DNA of 64,000 nt from Sipunculus nudus (GCA_026874595.1 CM049316.1:49044695-49108694); one strand, 5' to 3'. Positions 33,085 to 44,376 are shown, counted from the stretch's first letter. Notes: generated by a model not told the origin, from the sequence alone. Numbers and translations: made by a program.

Positions 33085-34177
33085 ATGGCCTCTAACCCGT
33101 GGGGTGGAGGGGCATCACGCCCATCCGCTGCCCGGGTTAATTCCCTATTACATCCCAAATCATCTGTAGTATGTGTACATGACTTTTCCGTTTTGGATAC
33201 ACAAGAAGCGATTCGGAAACTCGTGGGGATCTAGGGGGAAAGTTTGAATGCGGCGAATCCGGTCTCGGTTACAATTAAACCTGCAACTGATTTTTGATTC
33301 AACAGAAATCGCTGAACTTGTGGCAATGGAAGGAGTTCAAGTGAGGAATAGAACCCTAGAAACGAAAATGGCGGAGGATAGTACACCAGTTTGGGTTTCC
33401 TTGAGCGGACTGCCTCTGGATATCGAACACGAAGAAGTTACAAAGAGTCTACGTCCTTATGGAAAGGTGTTAAGGAGCTGCCGCCATAAGCTTTGGCCAG
33501 GAACGGAGCTGCCAAAACTTGACCCTGAGGTACTCATGTTTGTAGAGACTGAACTTCCGGACCGAATGGAATTCTACTATAACGGTGACAGGTATGTAGC
33601 TTATATACGCTACAAAGGAAAAACGCAAGTATGCTGGCGATGCAAAGGTGAAGGACATGTCCACCGAAATTGTCCGGAACGGGAACGCGATACTGAAATG
33701 GTGACCCAGATGCCAAAAGCAACCGTGGCAGATAGAGAAAACAGTGAAAATATACCTACCTCAAACGCTGACACTGAAAGATCTGTAGAGGGAGCTACAG
33801 GCATATCTGCAGAGATGTTTGACGATGATCCGTTTCCTCCCCTAATGATTGTCGAAGGTGTAGCACCTGAAAAGGAAAAAGATACAGCAATAGGAATGAA
33901 ACGTAGGTTACCGGAGTCGCCGTCAGATCCAGCCGTCGCTTTATCGGTGATGAAGAAACCGCCCCGGAAAGTCGCTGACGATCGTCCTGCAGTGTCCATG
34001 GAATCGATTACGCCATCTTCGTCGACGATGGAACCCGTACGGAAATCCGATATATCGAACGCAGGAATCAGACCTTTGGCACGTCCCCGGACCACAGACG
34101 ACGATAGATCACCCTCTGCTGACCAGCCGCTAGCCCAGGACCATGGAAACGACCTATCGGATACAGAATACTACTAA
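33085..34177 (+). pseudogene. LINE-C ORF1: gag-like protein with CCHC zinc knuckle
   Basis: The frame starts at the ATG at 33085 (MASNPWGGGASRPSAARVN), stops at TAG 33232, and shifts near 33290 into a frame that then runs open to TAA/TAG at 34175. The later part contains VWVSLSGLPLDIEHEEVTK (an RRM-like beta strand and helix), PYGKVL, then the knuckle CWRCKGEGHVHRNC (about 33631-33672; C-x2-C-x4-H-x4-C). A Ser/Pro/Asp-rich tail follows. Tx1-type ORF1 proteins have this RRM-like plus knuckle build and bind element RNA. The single stop and single shift near the N-terminus are the only breaks. Confidence 0.8.
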
Positions 34178-34190
34178 TAGACGGTATAAA

Positions 34191-34195
<5 letters not shown>

Positions 34196-34279
<84 letters not shown>
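34196..34279. repeat. (TA)n microsatellite between LINE-C ORF1 and ORF2
   Basis: About 40 TA units, interrupted once, start about 20 bp after the ORF1 stop and end 5 bp before the ORF2 start codon. Confidence 0.95.
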
Positions 34280-34280
<1 letters not shown>

Positions 34281-34284
34281 CATT

Positions 34285-37200
34285 ATGGTAAACACCTTGG
34301 CTAGCCTGAACATTAGAGGACTTCGTGATGCGAACAAACGACGAGACTTAAAGAACTTTGTGACGAAAAATAATATTAGTATTTTATGTTTGCAGGAAAG
34401 CTTTTTATACTCACCTGATTATAATAATATCGCTAAATCATGGGGGGGGGGGGGGGGTACCTTTAATTCTAGTACTTGTATTAATCGTCACGCTGGCACG
34501 TCAATCTGGGTTGCTGGTAAAAGTGGTGCCGAGGTCACGGATTTTAAATATGACACCGCCGGGCGAGTTGTAAGTATTTTATCTTTTGTTTCTTTATCCT
34601 TTAACATTATAAATGTATACTGTCCAACCAATAAGGGAGAGAGACGTAAATTCATTAAAGAGATACCTAATTATATATTGTCCGAAGATATAGTTAAATG
34701 TCCTGTTATATTAGCAGGATATTTTAATTTCATTGAAAATTTGTCTTTAGACAAACAAGGAGGGAGTTCAGTTTTAAAAGATTGTTTAATTGGTTGTATT
34801 GAAATAGACCGTTTAAAAGATATGTGTATGTTTGAGGATTCCTGTAGGGTCTTAAACCCACAAGAGAGATGTTTTACTTTTCATAATATACCCTTAAATA
34901 TCCATACTCGAATAGATAGAATTTACACTAGCCGTAATATTAATGTTAAAGAATCTAAAATACTGAGAAATGTGTTATCAGACCATGACTGTATTACTAT
35001 TAAATTACAAGGGCGTGTTAATAAAGGTCCGGGCTTCTGGCATTTTAATAAGTCTGTTTTAAAGGATAACAAGTATACGGATACTATATTATCATTTTTG
35101 AAGTTTTTGCGTGAAGAAAGCGACAAATATAATAACATTTTAACCTGGTGGGATGTGGGGAAACTAAAATTAAAAGAAATCACGAGAGCATATTGTAGAG
35201 ACAAGGTGAAGGCCGAAAGAAAAGAGAAGCGCCTTTTAGAAAATTCTTAAAATACAGAACTTTTATTGCATGAACAGGAAAAATCACAAGACACCGAGAA
35301 GCTTTTATTTTTGGAAAACAGACTTAAATCTTATAATGAAAGGGAGAGTAAAGCCGCAGCTATTCGGTGCAAAGTGGAATTCAGGGAGCGGGGAGAACAG
35401 TTATCTAAATTCTTTACTGGACTTGAGAGACAAAGGGGCACCCAGCGAACCATGCAGGGTATTCAAGATCTCAATGGGACCGTCCATTCAAGTATTAATT
35501 CAATGCTCCAGCTTGGTCTTTCTTTTTATAAAAACCTTTATACTACCGAACAAACGTACATTGACTCACAAGACTTCTTTCTCTCAAATATTTCGAGTTC
35601 TCTTAACCTAGACCAAGCCAGTGTGTGTGAGGAGAAAATCAATTTACAGGAGGCAAAAAAAGCTCTGGATTCTTTCAATTTGGAGAAAAGTCCGGGTACA
35701 GAGTTTATTAATTGGATTAAGGTTTGTTACGCAGATGTACAGAGTTGCATAAAGATAAATGGTTATATGTCATCTTTTTTTAACTTGTCACGCGGGACGA
35801 GACAAGGCTGCCCATTGAGCCGACTCATATATATTTTAGTATAGCTGAATCAATGGCTTGCTAAAAAAAACGAATCAAATATTAAAGGAATAAAATTACC
35901 AAACAATACAGAATTAAAGATTGCACAATATGCTGACGATACCACTCTTTTTGTATCTGATGTCGCATCTATTCATAAATGTTTCAATATTTTTGGTATT
36001 TTTCAGGGGACCTGTGGGGCCAAGGTGAACGTTGAGAAAACGGAGGGTTTGTGGTTTGGGAAAATTTATAGGTAGGGGAGACACACCGTGTAGCATTAAT
36101 TGGTCATCAGACAAAATCAAGGTTTTAGGATTCATATTAGGAAATAGTGACAAACAAAGTTAACTGGGAACCTAAAATTAAAAAAAAATTCAGAATATAC
36201 TGTACTTATGGTCGTTACCGAATTTAACATATAGTGGAAAGATTACTGTAGCTAATTCATTGGCCAGTAGTGGGATTCGGTATTTTTCAAATGTGATTCA
36301 TGTACCACCATGGGTAGTTAGGAAACTAGAGCAGCTACTACTTGATTTTTTTAAGGAATTTGTTAGAAAAGAGGTAATATTTTTGCCAAGAGAGAAAGGT
36401 GGTCAAAAGTTGGTAAATATTAATTCTAAGATATTAGCACAAAGGGCGTTTTGGTTATCTCAGGTTTTAGATATGCAACATAAATGTAAAGCTTTAGCAG
36501 AATATTTTATTGGTGAGTATAAAAATTTAAGTTTTGGTAAAGACATATTACTATGTATGATAGATGCAAATAGTCGTAATTGTAAAAATCAACCGATAGA
36601 ATATAGGGAAATGTTGTATGCGTGGGATAAAGCTGGTGTAACATCTAAAGTGATTCCTTTAAATAAATCCGCCATATTAGGTCAGCCACTGTTTTTGAAT
36701 GCCAATATTATAAATGACAAAGGGAAACCATTCTTGTTGTACGATTTTTTTAACAAGGGTTGCAATAAGGTTTGTAACATTTGGAATAGACGCCTAGGAT
36801 ATTTCTAAAGATACGAAGATTTCGTTTTACGATACGGACTGGTTAACTCAATTTGGTTTAAAGGTAAATATGCTTCTATGATAAAATATATTCCTCCGTC
36901 ATGGGTCACAACACTACGAAAGGGGCGTGAAGGTGAATTTGAATATAAGTATGGTTTTTATAAAAATAATGTATTAGTTGAATCAGAGAAGTTTTCATGT
37001 AAAAGTTTATATACTGTATTGTTAAAAGATGAAATTCCGTCCTGTGTCAGTAAGTGGAAATATATTTTTAATCAGGAGGTATCGATTCAGCATGTTTTTA
37101 AAAATTGCTATAGGCAATTGAACGGCAGATACCAGCTTGATATTAATTTGAATTTTTTGCACCTCTTTTTGCCTACATGAGATTTTTGGTGAAATGCTAC

Positions 37201-37624
37201 ATCTTAAGTGAGGATTTGTGTTTGGTTTGTAATGCATAAGAAACAAAAATGTATATTTTTTTCAGATTGTCCAGTCGCTATTAGATTATGGAAAGATTTA
37301 AATGTTTGATTTATGAGGATAGCAGGTAGGTCTGTTCGTCTTAAATTATTTACAATATGTTTTGGTTTTGACCATATGTATAAATCCCTATCTGAAGATT
37401 GTATTAGATTGTGTAATTTTGTATTGTACAACGCTCGATATGTATTATGGACAAATAGAAACAAAACTATATTAGGTACACCATTGCAGACTTTAGCCTA
37501 TTTAAGGAATTTAATAGTTAACAGAATCAAAGAAGAATATTTTGTTTCAGGGGGGAAGGGGAATTCGGAGAATTTTAAGAAAGTGTGGTATATTAATGAA
37601 GCTTTAATAGAAGAAAGAAAATAA
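34285..37624 (+). pseudogene. LINE-C ORF2: endonuclease and internally deleted RT
   Basis: The endonuclease runs 34285-35250 with LNIRGLRD, LQESFL and LSDHDCI, but the normally invariant GDFN/GDMN motif reads AGYFNFI. The catalytic Asp is replaced by Tyr (about 34720). A G homopolymer at 34442-34457 falls in frame. After a stop at 35248, the linker (FLENRLKSYNERESKAAAIR) leads to KSPGTE. That is followed at once by FINWIKVCYADVQSCIKING and GTRQGCPLS, so the fingers and the first catalytic Asp block are deleted (about 130 residues missing). YADDTTLF (about 35930) keeps the Asp pair. C-terminal pieces lie at 36260-36808, 36878-37180 and 37313-37624, the last with YVLWTNRNKTI. It is not functional. 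Confidence 0.85.
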
Positions 37625-38154
37625 CTACGATTTTATATATGAGGAAGTAATAATGTGCTTTTGTTTTGTAGATGACTTTAAAAAGAGGGTGTTTTAACAC
37701 GAGTTTGTAATATGGGATAAAGGAGGTATAGAAATCGGTGTGTAATGCTTTTGATAGATTTACGAATATATATATGTATATGATATGTATATATGTATGT
37801 AGGTATATGGAATCATGTATGTATGTATATTTACAAATATGGGGTTTGTCTTCCTGTTCATGTCGTGATAGTTTCTCCATTTTCCACTAGATGACAGTAA
37901 AGGTTTAATTCAGATCGTAAAGAATACGTTAATTTGTTCCCTGTGTTTGTTTTGTCCATCTGCCGTTAGATGGCACCATGGTTTAGGCGTCGAGAACACT
38001 CCGTAAATTTATAGTACAGTCGTATTGTCTGATAGAGTAATATCCATTTATTAATTTGTTCCGTTTCTCGAATTATTTGCATCTGATATAGTGTCAGGTA
38101 CATTAGGATATGTCCTGTTATTCCCGATGAGTCTAGGGACACAGGAAGGTTTTA
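37625..38154 (+). other. LINE-C 3' UTR, left part
   Basis: T/G-rich sense-strand sequence with TATGTATG runs (37770-37830) follows the last ORF2 codons and ends where the DIRS-type element begins. Confidence 0.6.
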
Positions 38155-38328
38155 TTAAGTAGCAATTAACTGCAGGTTAATAGCGGTTAAAACGGCGCAC
38201 TCATAATGTACACGTGAAACCACCCCTCTCGAGCCACTGACCGTGACATCGATTACGTAAGGCGAACTAAATATCGCACACGGGGACCTTTCGCCAGTGC
38301 CAATCGCACGATGCACTGCCGAAATAAC
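38155..38328 (+). repeat. Split direct repeat A1
   Basis: The 174 bp starting TTAAGTAGCAATTAACTGC and ending GCCGAAATAAC are repeated at 42791-42964 with three differences. Confidence 0.95.
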
Positions 38329-38369
38329 ACACTTGAGTTACGAAGTCTGACCCTTCAACAACGGACACA

Positions 38370-39537
38370 GTGGAGGAAAAAGCGACAGGAGGGAGTCGTT
38401 ATTGCACTAACTGTCGACAACCATGTAAGGGACACGAGGGTCCTTTAGGAAAAAAATGCACCCGACTGCCACCCCCGCTACTGAGGAAACCAACGGTAAC
38501 GAAATGCAGGACTCAGGAGGCAACAGAAGAGACGATTTCGAATCTTGCAAAGATGGCGAAGGTAATAAGCATACTATGGCTCGAAACGATCCTGACGTAG
38601 AAACAAAAAAAAAGAAAAATCCGTTACTTCAGAGACGAATCTTGCCAACGTTATGAATCTCATGGTAAAACAAATGGAATCCATGAACTTAAATTTAACC
38701 GCTCTAATAACTGCACATGAGAATCTAGCACAAGTGGTTATGTCTACTAAGCAAGTAGGCAGTACAATCACGCCGGGAGACCAAGCTCAAGTTTCGTCGT
38801 CACCTGCCCAGCAAGAGGTAGCACCAGTGGCCATGACCAGTGGGTACAGCTGTGCCACAATCGCCGCAGAACTACAAATGCAAGAAAAGTGTATATCTTC
38901 CGCACAGAATGGTGAGTTCATTGATCTGTGGTATTTTCTACCTGATAGTGATCCCCTGTCCGTAAAGCTGGCGGCAGTATTAAATGAGGGAAATCTAGAA
39001 ATGCAGCCAAAGAAGGCTAAAAAACATTCAGTAGATAACTTTCAGGTCTTGTTGCGTGCCTGGAATAGGTAAGAAATGGCTATACTTGATAAACACCCTT
39101 TATTTCACCATGCATGCGCGACATATAGATCCTTCATTCAAGACTGCGATCGTAAATACCGATGGGCAGCAGTGGCGGCATATGAAACTCGACATCGTGC
39201 AAAAATATGCACAGCCACATCGATAGACCGTAGGCTGCAATTTGACAAAGCAGACACTGATTTGTACGCAACCATACTCGACGCTACAGTAGTAAAAAGG
39301 GGGGTCGCACAGTGCTTTAGATGCAAGTCCTATGACCACATGGTACAGGACTGTACATTTCCCGCGCAGGAAAATATCCCAGCGAATTCACTGCCCATTA
39401 GAGGGCCGCCAGCGCAGTCTAGCCAAACTACAGCGGAAAGACTTAACCACGGCAGTCTCGAAATCTGCAATAACTTCAATGGTAACAGATGTACATACAG
39501 GTTGTGCAAACGCGCGCACGTCTGTAAGCATATATAA
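38370..39537 (+). pseudogene. DIRS-type gag-like protein with zinc motifs
   Basis: The frame begins at 38370 with GTG where an ATG would be expected. It opens with CTNCRQPCKGHEGPLGKKC, an N-terminal Cys/His motif common in DIRS-order gag proteins. It shifts into a second frame (38653-39072) with a Ser/Gln-rich linker, VKLAAVLNEG and FQVLLRAW. After a stop it continues (39076-39537) with HHACATYRSFI, CFRCKSYDHMVQDC (CCHC knuckle) and a second Cys/His cluster (ICNNFNGNRC, then CKRAHVC) at the C-terminus. This is probably the RNA-binding structural protein. There are two shifts or stops. Confidence 0.78.
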
Positions 39538-39608
39538 AGGACCATATCCGTATCTCAACTGCCACTAAACGCCACTCTACTCTCAACGCACTAGAATGGG
39601 AGAAGGGA

Positions 39609-41580
39609 TTGGCTAACCACCCAAACAGACAATTTGTTAATAAACTGTTACATGGTATTAGGAAAAGAGTCGACATCGGATACCGTGGTCCACGTCATTA
39701 CTTTGAAAATCCAAACTGGCCGTCCACAATCAAACACCCTGAAGTTATTGAGACCTCTATCGAAAAAGACGTTAACCTGGGTCGAAAAATCGGTCCCTGG
39801 TTCGAGCCACCACGCGAGGGGTTCGCAGGGAATCCACTGGGTGCTTAAGGGGCCTTTACACAGAATAGAGACCTTTCTGCCTTCCATGTGCGACCACAAA
39901 ATTTACCAGGTCGTCGTAGGAGGCTCAAAGAAAGCAGAATGGTTGCCTAGGTCGTTCAAAGGTGGTACACAGTAGTTTCAGGTATCGCCATGAACGCCAT
40001 GGTCGCCGTGAGTTTTTGAACATGTTCAAAACAATCGCACAAAGGTCGCCGAGGTGGTGGGTTGCTCAAAGGTGGCTCAAAGGAGGCAAAAGGGAGGCAC
40101 AAGCATTGCCGTAATTGTCGAATGGAGGCACAGTGGTCGCTCTGGTGGCACAGGGAAAGCAGAGGGAAGGCAGGCAAGAAAATGCCCTAAGCTGCATTTT
40201 GGGAGGTTCGAGGGAGGCTTAAACGGTGATGGAGCAATCACACAGAAACAGGATTTTCTGGGGTTAGGCGACCATTGAGCGTTCTGGTAATTTTTTGGTT
40301 ACTCAAAGGTGGCACAAAGGTGGCAGCCCTGTGTAAAGGGGCCTTTATGAAAAGAAGCGCTCTGATGGAAAGTTCAGAATAATACAAGATCTATCGTGGC
40401 CGCCGGGCTAGTCTGTCAATGATTTTATAGATCCGGAACAGTTCTCAGTGCAATACAGAACTTTCGATTTGGTTGTCGATATTGTAAAACAGCACGGTAG
40501 GGGCGCGCTAATGTCAAAGTTAGATCTCAAGGACGCATTTAGACATATACCAGTGCGTCAGGAAGACTGGGAGTTGCTAGGGAGCACCTGGGTCCGCAAC
40601 AACAGTAACGGGGAGAGACGAAAAGAATACCACTTAGATACTGCTCTACCCTTTGGCTTACGATCTTCTCCTCGCCTGTTTAATGATAACGCTGATGGAT
40701 AAGAGCATATAATGATTTCAAATAGAGCTAGTGTCGTCGCTCATTATTTAGACGATTTCTTTACGTACAGTGAAGGAAATTCCATACAGTGTAGAAAAAA
40801 CTTGACACCATGTTAAAGTGTTGCGAGAAGGTAAGCTTCGCCGTCCAGCCATCAAAAGTGGTCCCCCCTACAACGTGCATTGAATTCCTAGGCATTGTTA
40901 TAGACTCCTTAAACATGGAGGCCCGTATCTCGGCAGAGCGTTTGTGTGACAAAGGTAGAACTCGAACAGTGGGGGTGTTAAAAGCAAATATTCTAAACGC
41001 CAGTTATTGTCGCTGGCAGGAAAGCTGGCCTTCATTTCTAAAGTGTGTAAGCCGGGCAAGATTTTTACCAGGAGAATATTAGATTTGTCAAAAAAGCTGA
41101 AACATTTACACTACAGGATAAATTGAACAGGCTGGGCAGAGCGGATATTCAGTGGTGGATCGCCTACCTACCGGCCTGGAATGGGGTCAGTGTATTTAAC
41201 GATTCACACTGGACACAAAACGCGGATTTACACCTGTGGTCCGATGCCTTATTCCACGGATACGGGGCGATCTGCGGCCAGGCATGAATATACGAACAGA
41301 AAAAGCTTGCGTCAAATGTCATTGCCTGGCGGGAACTTTACGCGGTTACTAAGGCAGCCGCTACGTGGGGCGCACAGTTCAGGGGAAAAAGGTGCTTTTC
41401 CATTGCGTCAATATGACTGTCGCCCATGTTATGAATAGAGGCTCCTGTCAAAGCGAAGACAAAATGCAACTTGTACGGACATTGTTCTTTATTTGTGCGA
41501 GTCACAATTTCGACTGTGCAGCGGTCCACGTCCCAGGGATTAATAACGAGGCCGCGGACGCCTCGGCCGTGGCAAGCTAG
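39609..41580 (+). pseudogene. DIRS-type reverse transcriptase and RNase H, interrupted
   Basis: The 5' part (39609-39842) ends REGFAGNPLG, exactly where the 495-bp element enters. Past it the frame resumes with KRSDGKFRIIQDLSWPPG (40357-40410), then SKLDLKDAFRHIPV (40516), LPFGLRSSPRLF and YLDDFF (40744-40761), which holds the catalytic Asp pair. RNase H follows: CIEFLGIVIDS, WSDALFHGYGA (about 41238), AWRELYAV, VMNRG, and VHVPGINNEAADA ending at 41580. Stops and shifts occur at several points. Catalytic motifs of RT survive. The wording of these motifs (DLKDAFRHIPV, YLDDF) is typical of DIRS-order and not Gypsy RT. Confidence 0.85.
39849..40343. mobile_element. 495-bp inverted-repeat element nested in the DIRS RT gene
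   Basis: The left end GGGGCCTTTACACAG and the reverse complement of the right end (GGCCCCTTTACACAG) form a 15-bp inverted pair with two mismatches. The left flank is TTAA (39845-39848) and the right flank TTTA (40344-40347), suggesting a piggyBac-style TTAA target with one later change. This is tentative. The interior is rich in GGTGGC/GGTCGCC words and non-coding. It splits the RT frame between NPLG and the KRSDGKF block. Confidence 0.65.
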
Positions 41581-41699
41581 CTGCATTCAAAGCTCTGCAC
41601 CCAAGCGCGAACAATGACAAATCCACGCCAGGGACATTTCCAATAAATGAATTTATTTAAATGTAAACACGTTATAACTGTGTGTTGCCCGTTGATATG

Positions 41700-42670
41700 T
41701 TACAGGCTTAGCCTCCACGCCTGTTTAGCGGGGACTCAAGGACAACAGTCGAAGAACTTACAGCTCGGCACAGGAACAGTTTCTCTCATTCTGTGCGCTT
41801 GTGGGGCGGGAGCCTTTACCAGCATCGGAAGAGACTCTGCTTATGTATATTGCTCATTTGAATCGCCGCTCTTTGAAGCATTCTTCTATGTCAGTGTACC
41901 AAGCAGCCGTTCGCTCCCTTCATATTGAAGAGGGCTATAAGAATCCCCTTAATTACTGCAAAAGATTAAAGCGTGCATTAAAAGGGGTCAGGTTATACGA
42001 TGGACCACCTAGGCAAAAGTTGCATATTACTATGGAGGTTCTTTTGCTCGTGTCACAAATTGTAGATCAAACGTATAATCATAATATGATGTGGGAAGCA
42101 ATGACATTAGCATACTTTAGTTGTTTCAGAGCAGCCGAACTCTGTGTATCCACCAAGTTCAATGAGAACGTACACCTCACAGTGAATGATATTATATTTG
42201 AACATGCTCATGCGGCACCATATATTACCCTCCATTTAAAAGATTCGAAAACTGACAAGAGTAGGCCAGTATAGATATACATATCAGCTGTTCTCAAACC
42301 AAAGTATGCGCCCATTGCGCCATGAAATCATGTCTGGAAATGAGTTTTAACAAGCTCAACGCCGACCTAAATCAGCCACTGTTCGTGTTCGATAATGGTT
42401 GTTTTAAGCAAACGGTTATTCAAGAAGCAGACACACCTGCTATTGGCCTTGGCGGACACTCGCACAGACGGGGCAGTGCATCGGACGGTGCGTCCGCGGG
42501 CTTAATGGATTGGGAACTGATATTGATGGGGCGTTGGTCTAGCAATGCCTAACAGCGTTATATCTTTGCACCAACCTCAGTTCTAATTAATTTTGCCGAA
42601 CGCATAGCACGCGAACGCGGAAAAAATCAGGGTCATGTATTCAGAACACCATTTCTGAAGTATTATAAAT
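41700..42670 (+). pseudogene. DIRS-type tyrosine recombinase, catalytic Tyr codon lost
   Basis: The frame at 41801-42274 includes TLLMYIAHLNRRSLKHSSM and VYQAAVRSLH (SAM-like core-binding domain), then MTLAYFSCFRAAEL with the first catalytic Arg. The second block (42322-42552) has GLGGHSHRRGSASDGASAG (the H-x-x-R box) and LILMGRWSSNA. The next codon is TAA where the family has the nucleophilic Tyr (A-Y-x-R-Y). QRYIF follows in frame. An in-frame stop at 42272 separates the two blocks. The enzyme normally resolves a circular cDNA into the genome. This copy lost the nucleophile. Confidence 0.85.
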
Positions 42671-42703
42671 AATAAATGGGCCACTTGGTCATCGTGATGA
42701 CCT

Positions 42704-42794
42704 TGGGCCTTTTACGTGGCCCATTGCTATGTAATAAAGGTTCTGTCATTACGGCCCAATACGTCTCTCGTTATTTCTAGTAGGAATGGTTTAA
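42704..42794 (+). repeat. Split direct repeat B1
   Basis: TGGGCCTTTTACGTGGCCCA, then TTGCTATGTAATAAAGG, repeats at 43107-43196. It carries a GGGCC/GGCCC hairpin and an AATAAA poly(A) signal. Confidence 0.92.
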
Positions 42795-42964
42795 GTAGCA
42801 ATTAACTGCAGGTTAATAGCGGTTAAAACGGCGCACTCATAATGTATACGTGAAACCACCCCTCTCGAGCCACTGACCGTGACATCGATTACGTAAGGCG
42901 AACTAAATATCGCACACGGGGACCTTTCGCCAGCGCCATTCGCACGATGCACTGCCGAAATAAC
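42791..42964 (+). repeat. Split direct repeat A2
   Basis: This matches 38155-38328 over 174 bp with about three differences. Confidence 0.95.
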
Positions 42965-43106
42965 CCTCCCTCCTATACCTTTGGACATCTGTTCAGATCG
43001 GGTGGACGCACCGTTTTTTGCTAAGATTATATTTTGTGCTTGTCTGTATATCTTCATGAGATGCATGTTATATTTCCGTTCACATATATTGTGTCATATA
43101 TGTAGA

Positions 43107-43196
43107 TGGGCCTTTTACGTGGCCCATTGCTATGTAATAAAGGTTCTGTCATTACGGCCCAATACGGCCATCGTTATTCTAGTAAGAAGGGTTTAA
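43107..43196 (+). repeat. Split direct repeat B2, element right end
   Basis: This matches 42704-42794. The first 60 bases look identical and the remainder differs by a few changes, ending GGGTTTAA. Confidence 0.92.
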
Positions 43197-44184
43197 CTAG
43201 GATTATATCTTGGTAAGTTATACATACTGGTTTGGAGACACGGGATTATTATTGTGAATATGGGTTTTGTTTGTAGTAGGAATTATCTTTTTCTCTTTTT
43301 TTTTGGGGGGGGGGGTGTTTCCAGCGAAGGGCTTCCTTTTCTTGTTTTGTATTTCGAGCAGGGCATTGGGCTAGTAGTATAATTTCAGTTTAACTGTTGG
43401 GATGGTTGTTTAGTTATCTTTATGTTTATGGTTTGCAAATAGCGCTCGAAAATATGTACGACGGCATGGTTAGGTATGCGACATGAGTTTGATTGGAGCT
43501 TCTGGGCGATAGAGATATGTTTCTTGTCACTTTTATAATTAATTTGTTTATATGTATATGTTAGCATGTATTTTAGTTTAAGTTAGTCCCATACATGTAT
43601 ATCTGTAGATATTTATATGTGGAGGAACTGACAAATGCCCATTTTGTCAGATTAGCCTAGGTATTGTTTGTGCCGACAGAGGGCGCTTGGGTTTTGTTTG
43701 TAGTATGATTTATTTACCTTTGAGTTCGTTCAATTTTACGTTTTCAGGGACGGGTTTTAGTTTATTCATTCATTTATTTTTTTTTTTGTCTTGAGTAGGG
43801 TACTTAGTTTATAGTTTAATTTATTTTTAATTTTTTGTGAGGGGTTTTGGTTATTTATGTCTATGGCTGTTGAAAACGTACTTTTATCTGTTTTCAGGAA
43901 AATATTTAAATCGGAGTTATGAGGTATCGTATATTTGCATGATAATAAGTTTTATATGCTTTGCTTGATTGGCTGTGTTGGAGTTTTGTTTGTTTGTACG
44001 ACACTTCATTATTTGTTTGTTTGCGGTTGGTTCTTTATTTGTTTTGTTAATGTGAATGCATGTACACATGTTTGTCATGAATATATCGGAATGTATCTCT
44101 TTTTCAGGATTAGGTATATATATGGATTTTGAAATTTATGAAAATGTCGGAGATTTTTCTCTTTCAGGTTATGAGGTTGGACAC

Positions 44185-44246
<62 letters not shown>

Positions 44247-44376
44247 ACTATGTAACACAAATGTATGTTTGTGTTTGTATATATTTGTATTGTTATACCC
44301 ACCATGGTGTTGGTGAGGAATGTATGTACATATGATTGTTTATATACTTGATTTTAATAAACAATACAAAAAAGTG
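43197..44376 (+). other. LINE-C 3' UTR, right part, with (TA)n
   Basis: The sequence is T/G-rich, with a G run at 43306-43315 and (TA)n at 44188-44243. It ends TTTTAATAAACAATACAAAAAAG. Short frames, including ones through the (TA)n, are not genes. It is read as the continuation of the LINE-C UTR split by the DIRS-type element. Confidence 0.55.

Larger units (their letters stand above)
38155..43196 (+). mobile_element. DIRS-order retroelement (PAT/Ngaro-like) with split direct repeats
   Basis: Terminal organisation is A1 (38155-38328), coding region, B1 (42704-42794), A2 (42791-42964), B2 (43107-43196). That A1-B1-A2-B2 layout is diagnostic of PAT/Ngaro-type tyrosine-recombinase retrotransposons. 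The coding order is gag-like, reverse transcriptase, RNase H, tyrosine recombinase. There is no DDE integrase and no LTR. No target duplication is expected or seen. A1 and A2 differ at only about three of 174 positions, yet the coding region has many breaks. It is nested in the LINE-C 3' UTR and itself split by a 495-bp element. Confidence 0.88.
33085..44376 (+). mobile_element. LINE-C: two-ORF Tx1/L1-group LINE, interrupted by a DIRS-type element
   Basis: Order: ORF1 with zinc knuckle (33085-34177), (TA)n (34196-34279), ORF2 with endonuclease, partial RT and C-terminal region (34285-37624), then a long T/G-rich 3' UTR. The UTR is split by the 5-kb element at 38155-43196 and resumes to an AATAAACAATAC-AAAAAA end at about 44376. 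Removing the nested element leaves about 6.3 kb, a normal size. The 5' boundary is not defined, and I saw no convincing target duplication. The left and right 3' UTR halves are joined by inference from composition and from the lack of other breaks. Confidence 0.75.

Noticed and set aside
33610-34095. 161-codon minus-strand frame
   Set aside because: It is a shadow of LINE-C ORF1 on the opposite strand; no domain.
44056-44335. Four overlapping frames in the 44.1-44.3 kb region
   Set aside because: They are read through (TA)n, giving alternating Tyr-Ile; not genes.
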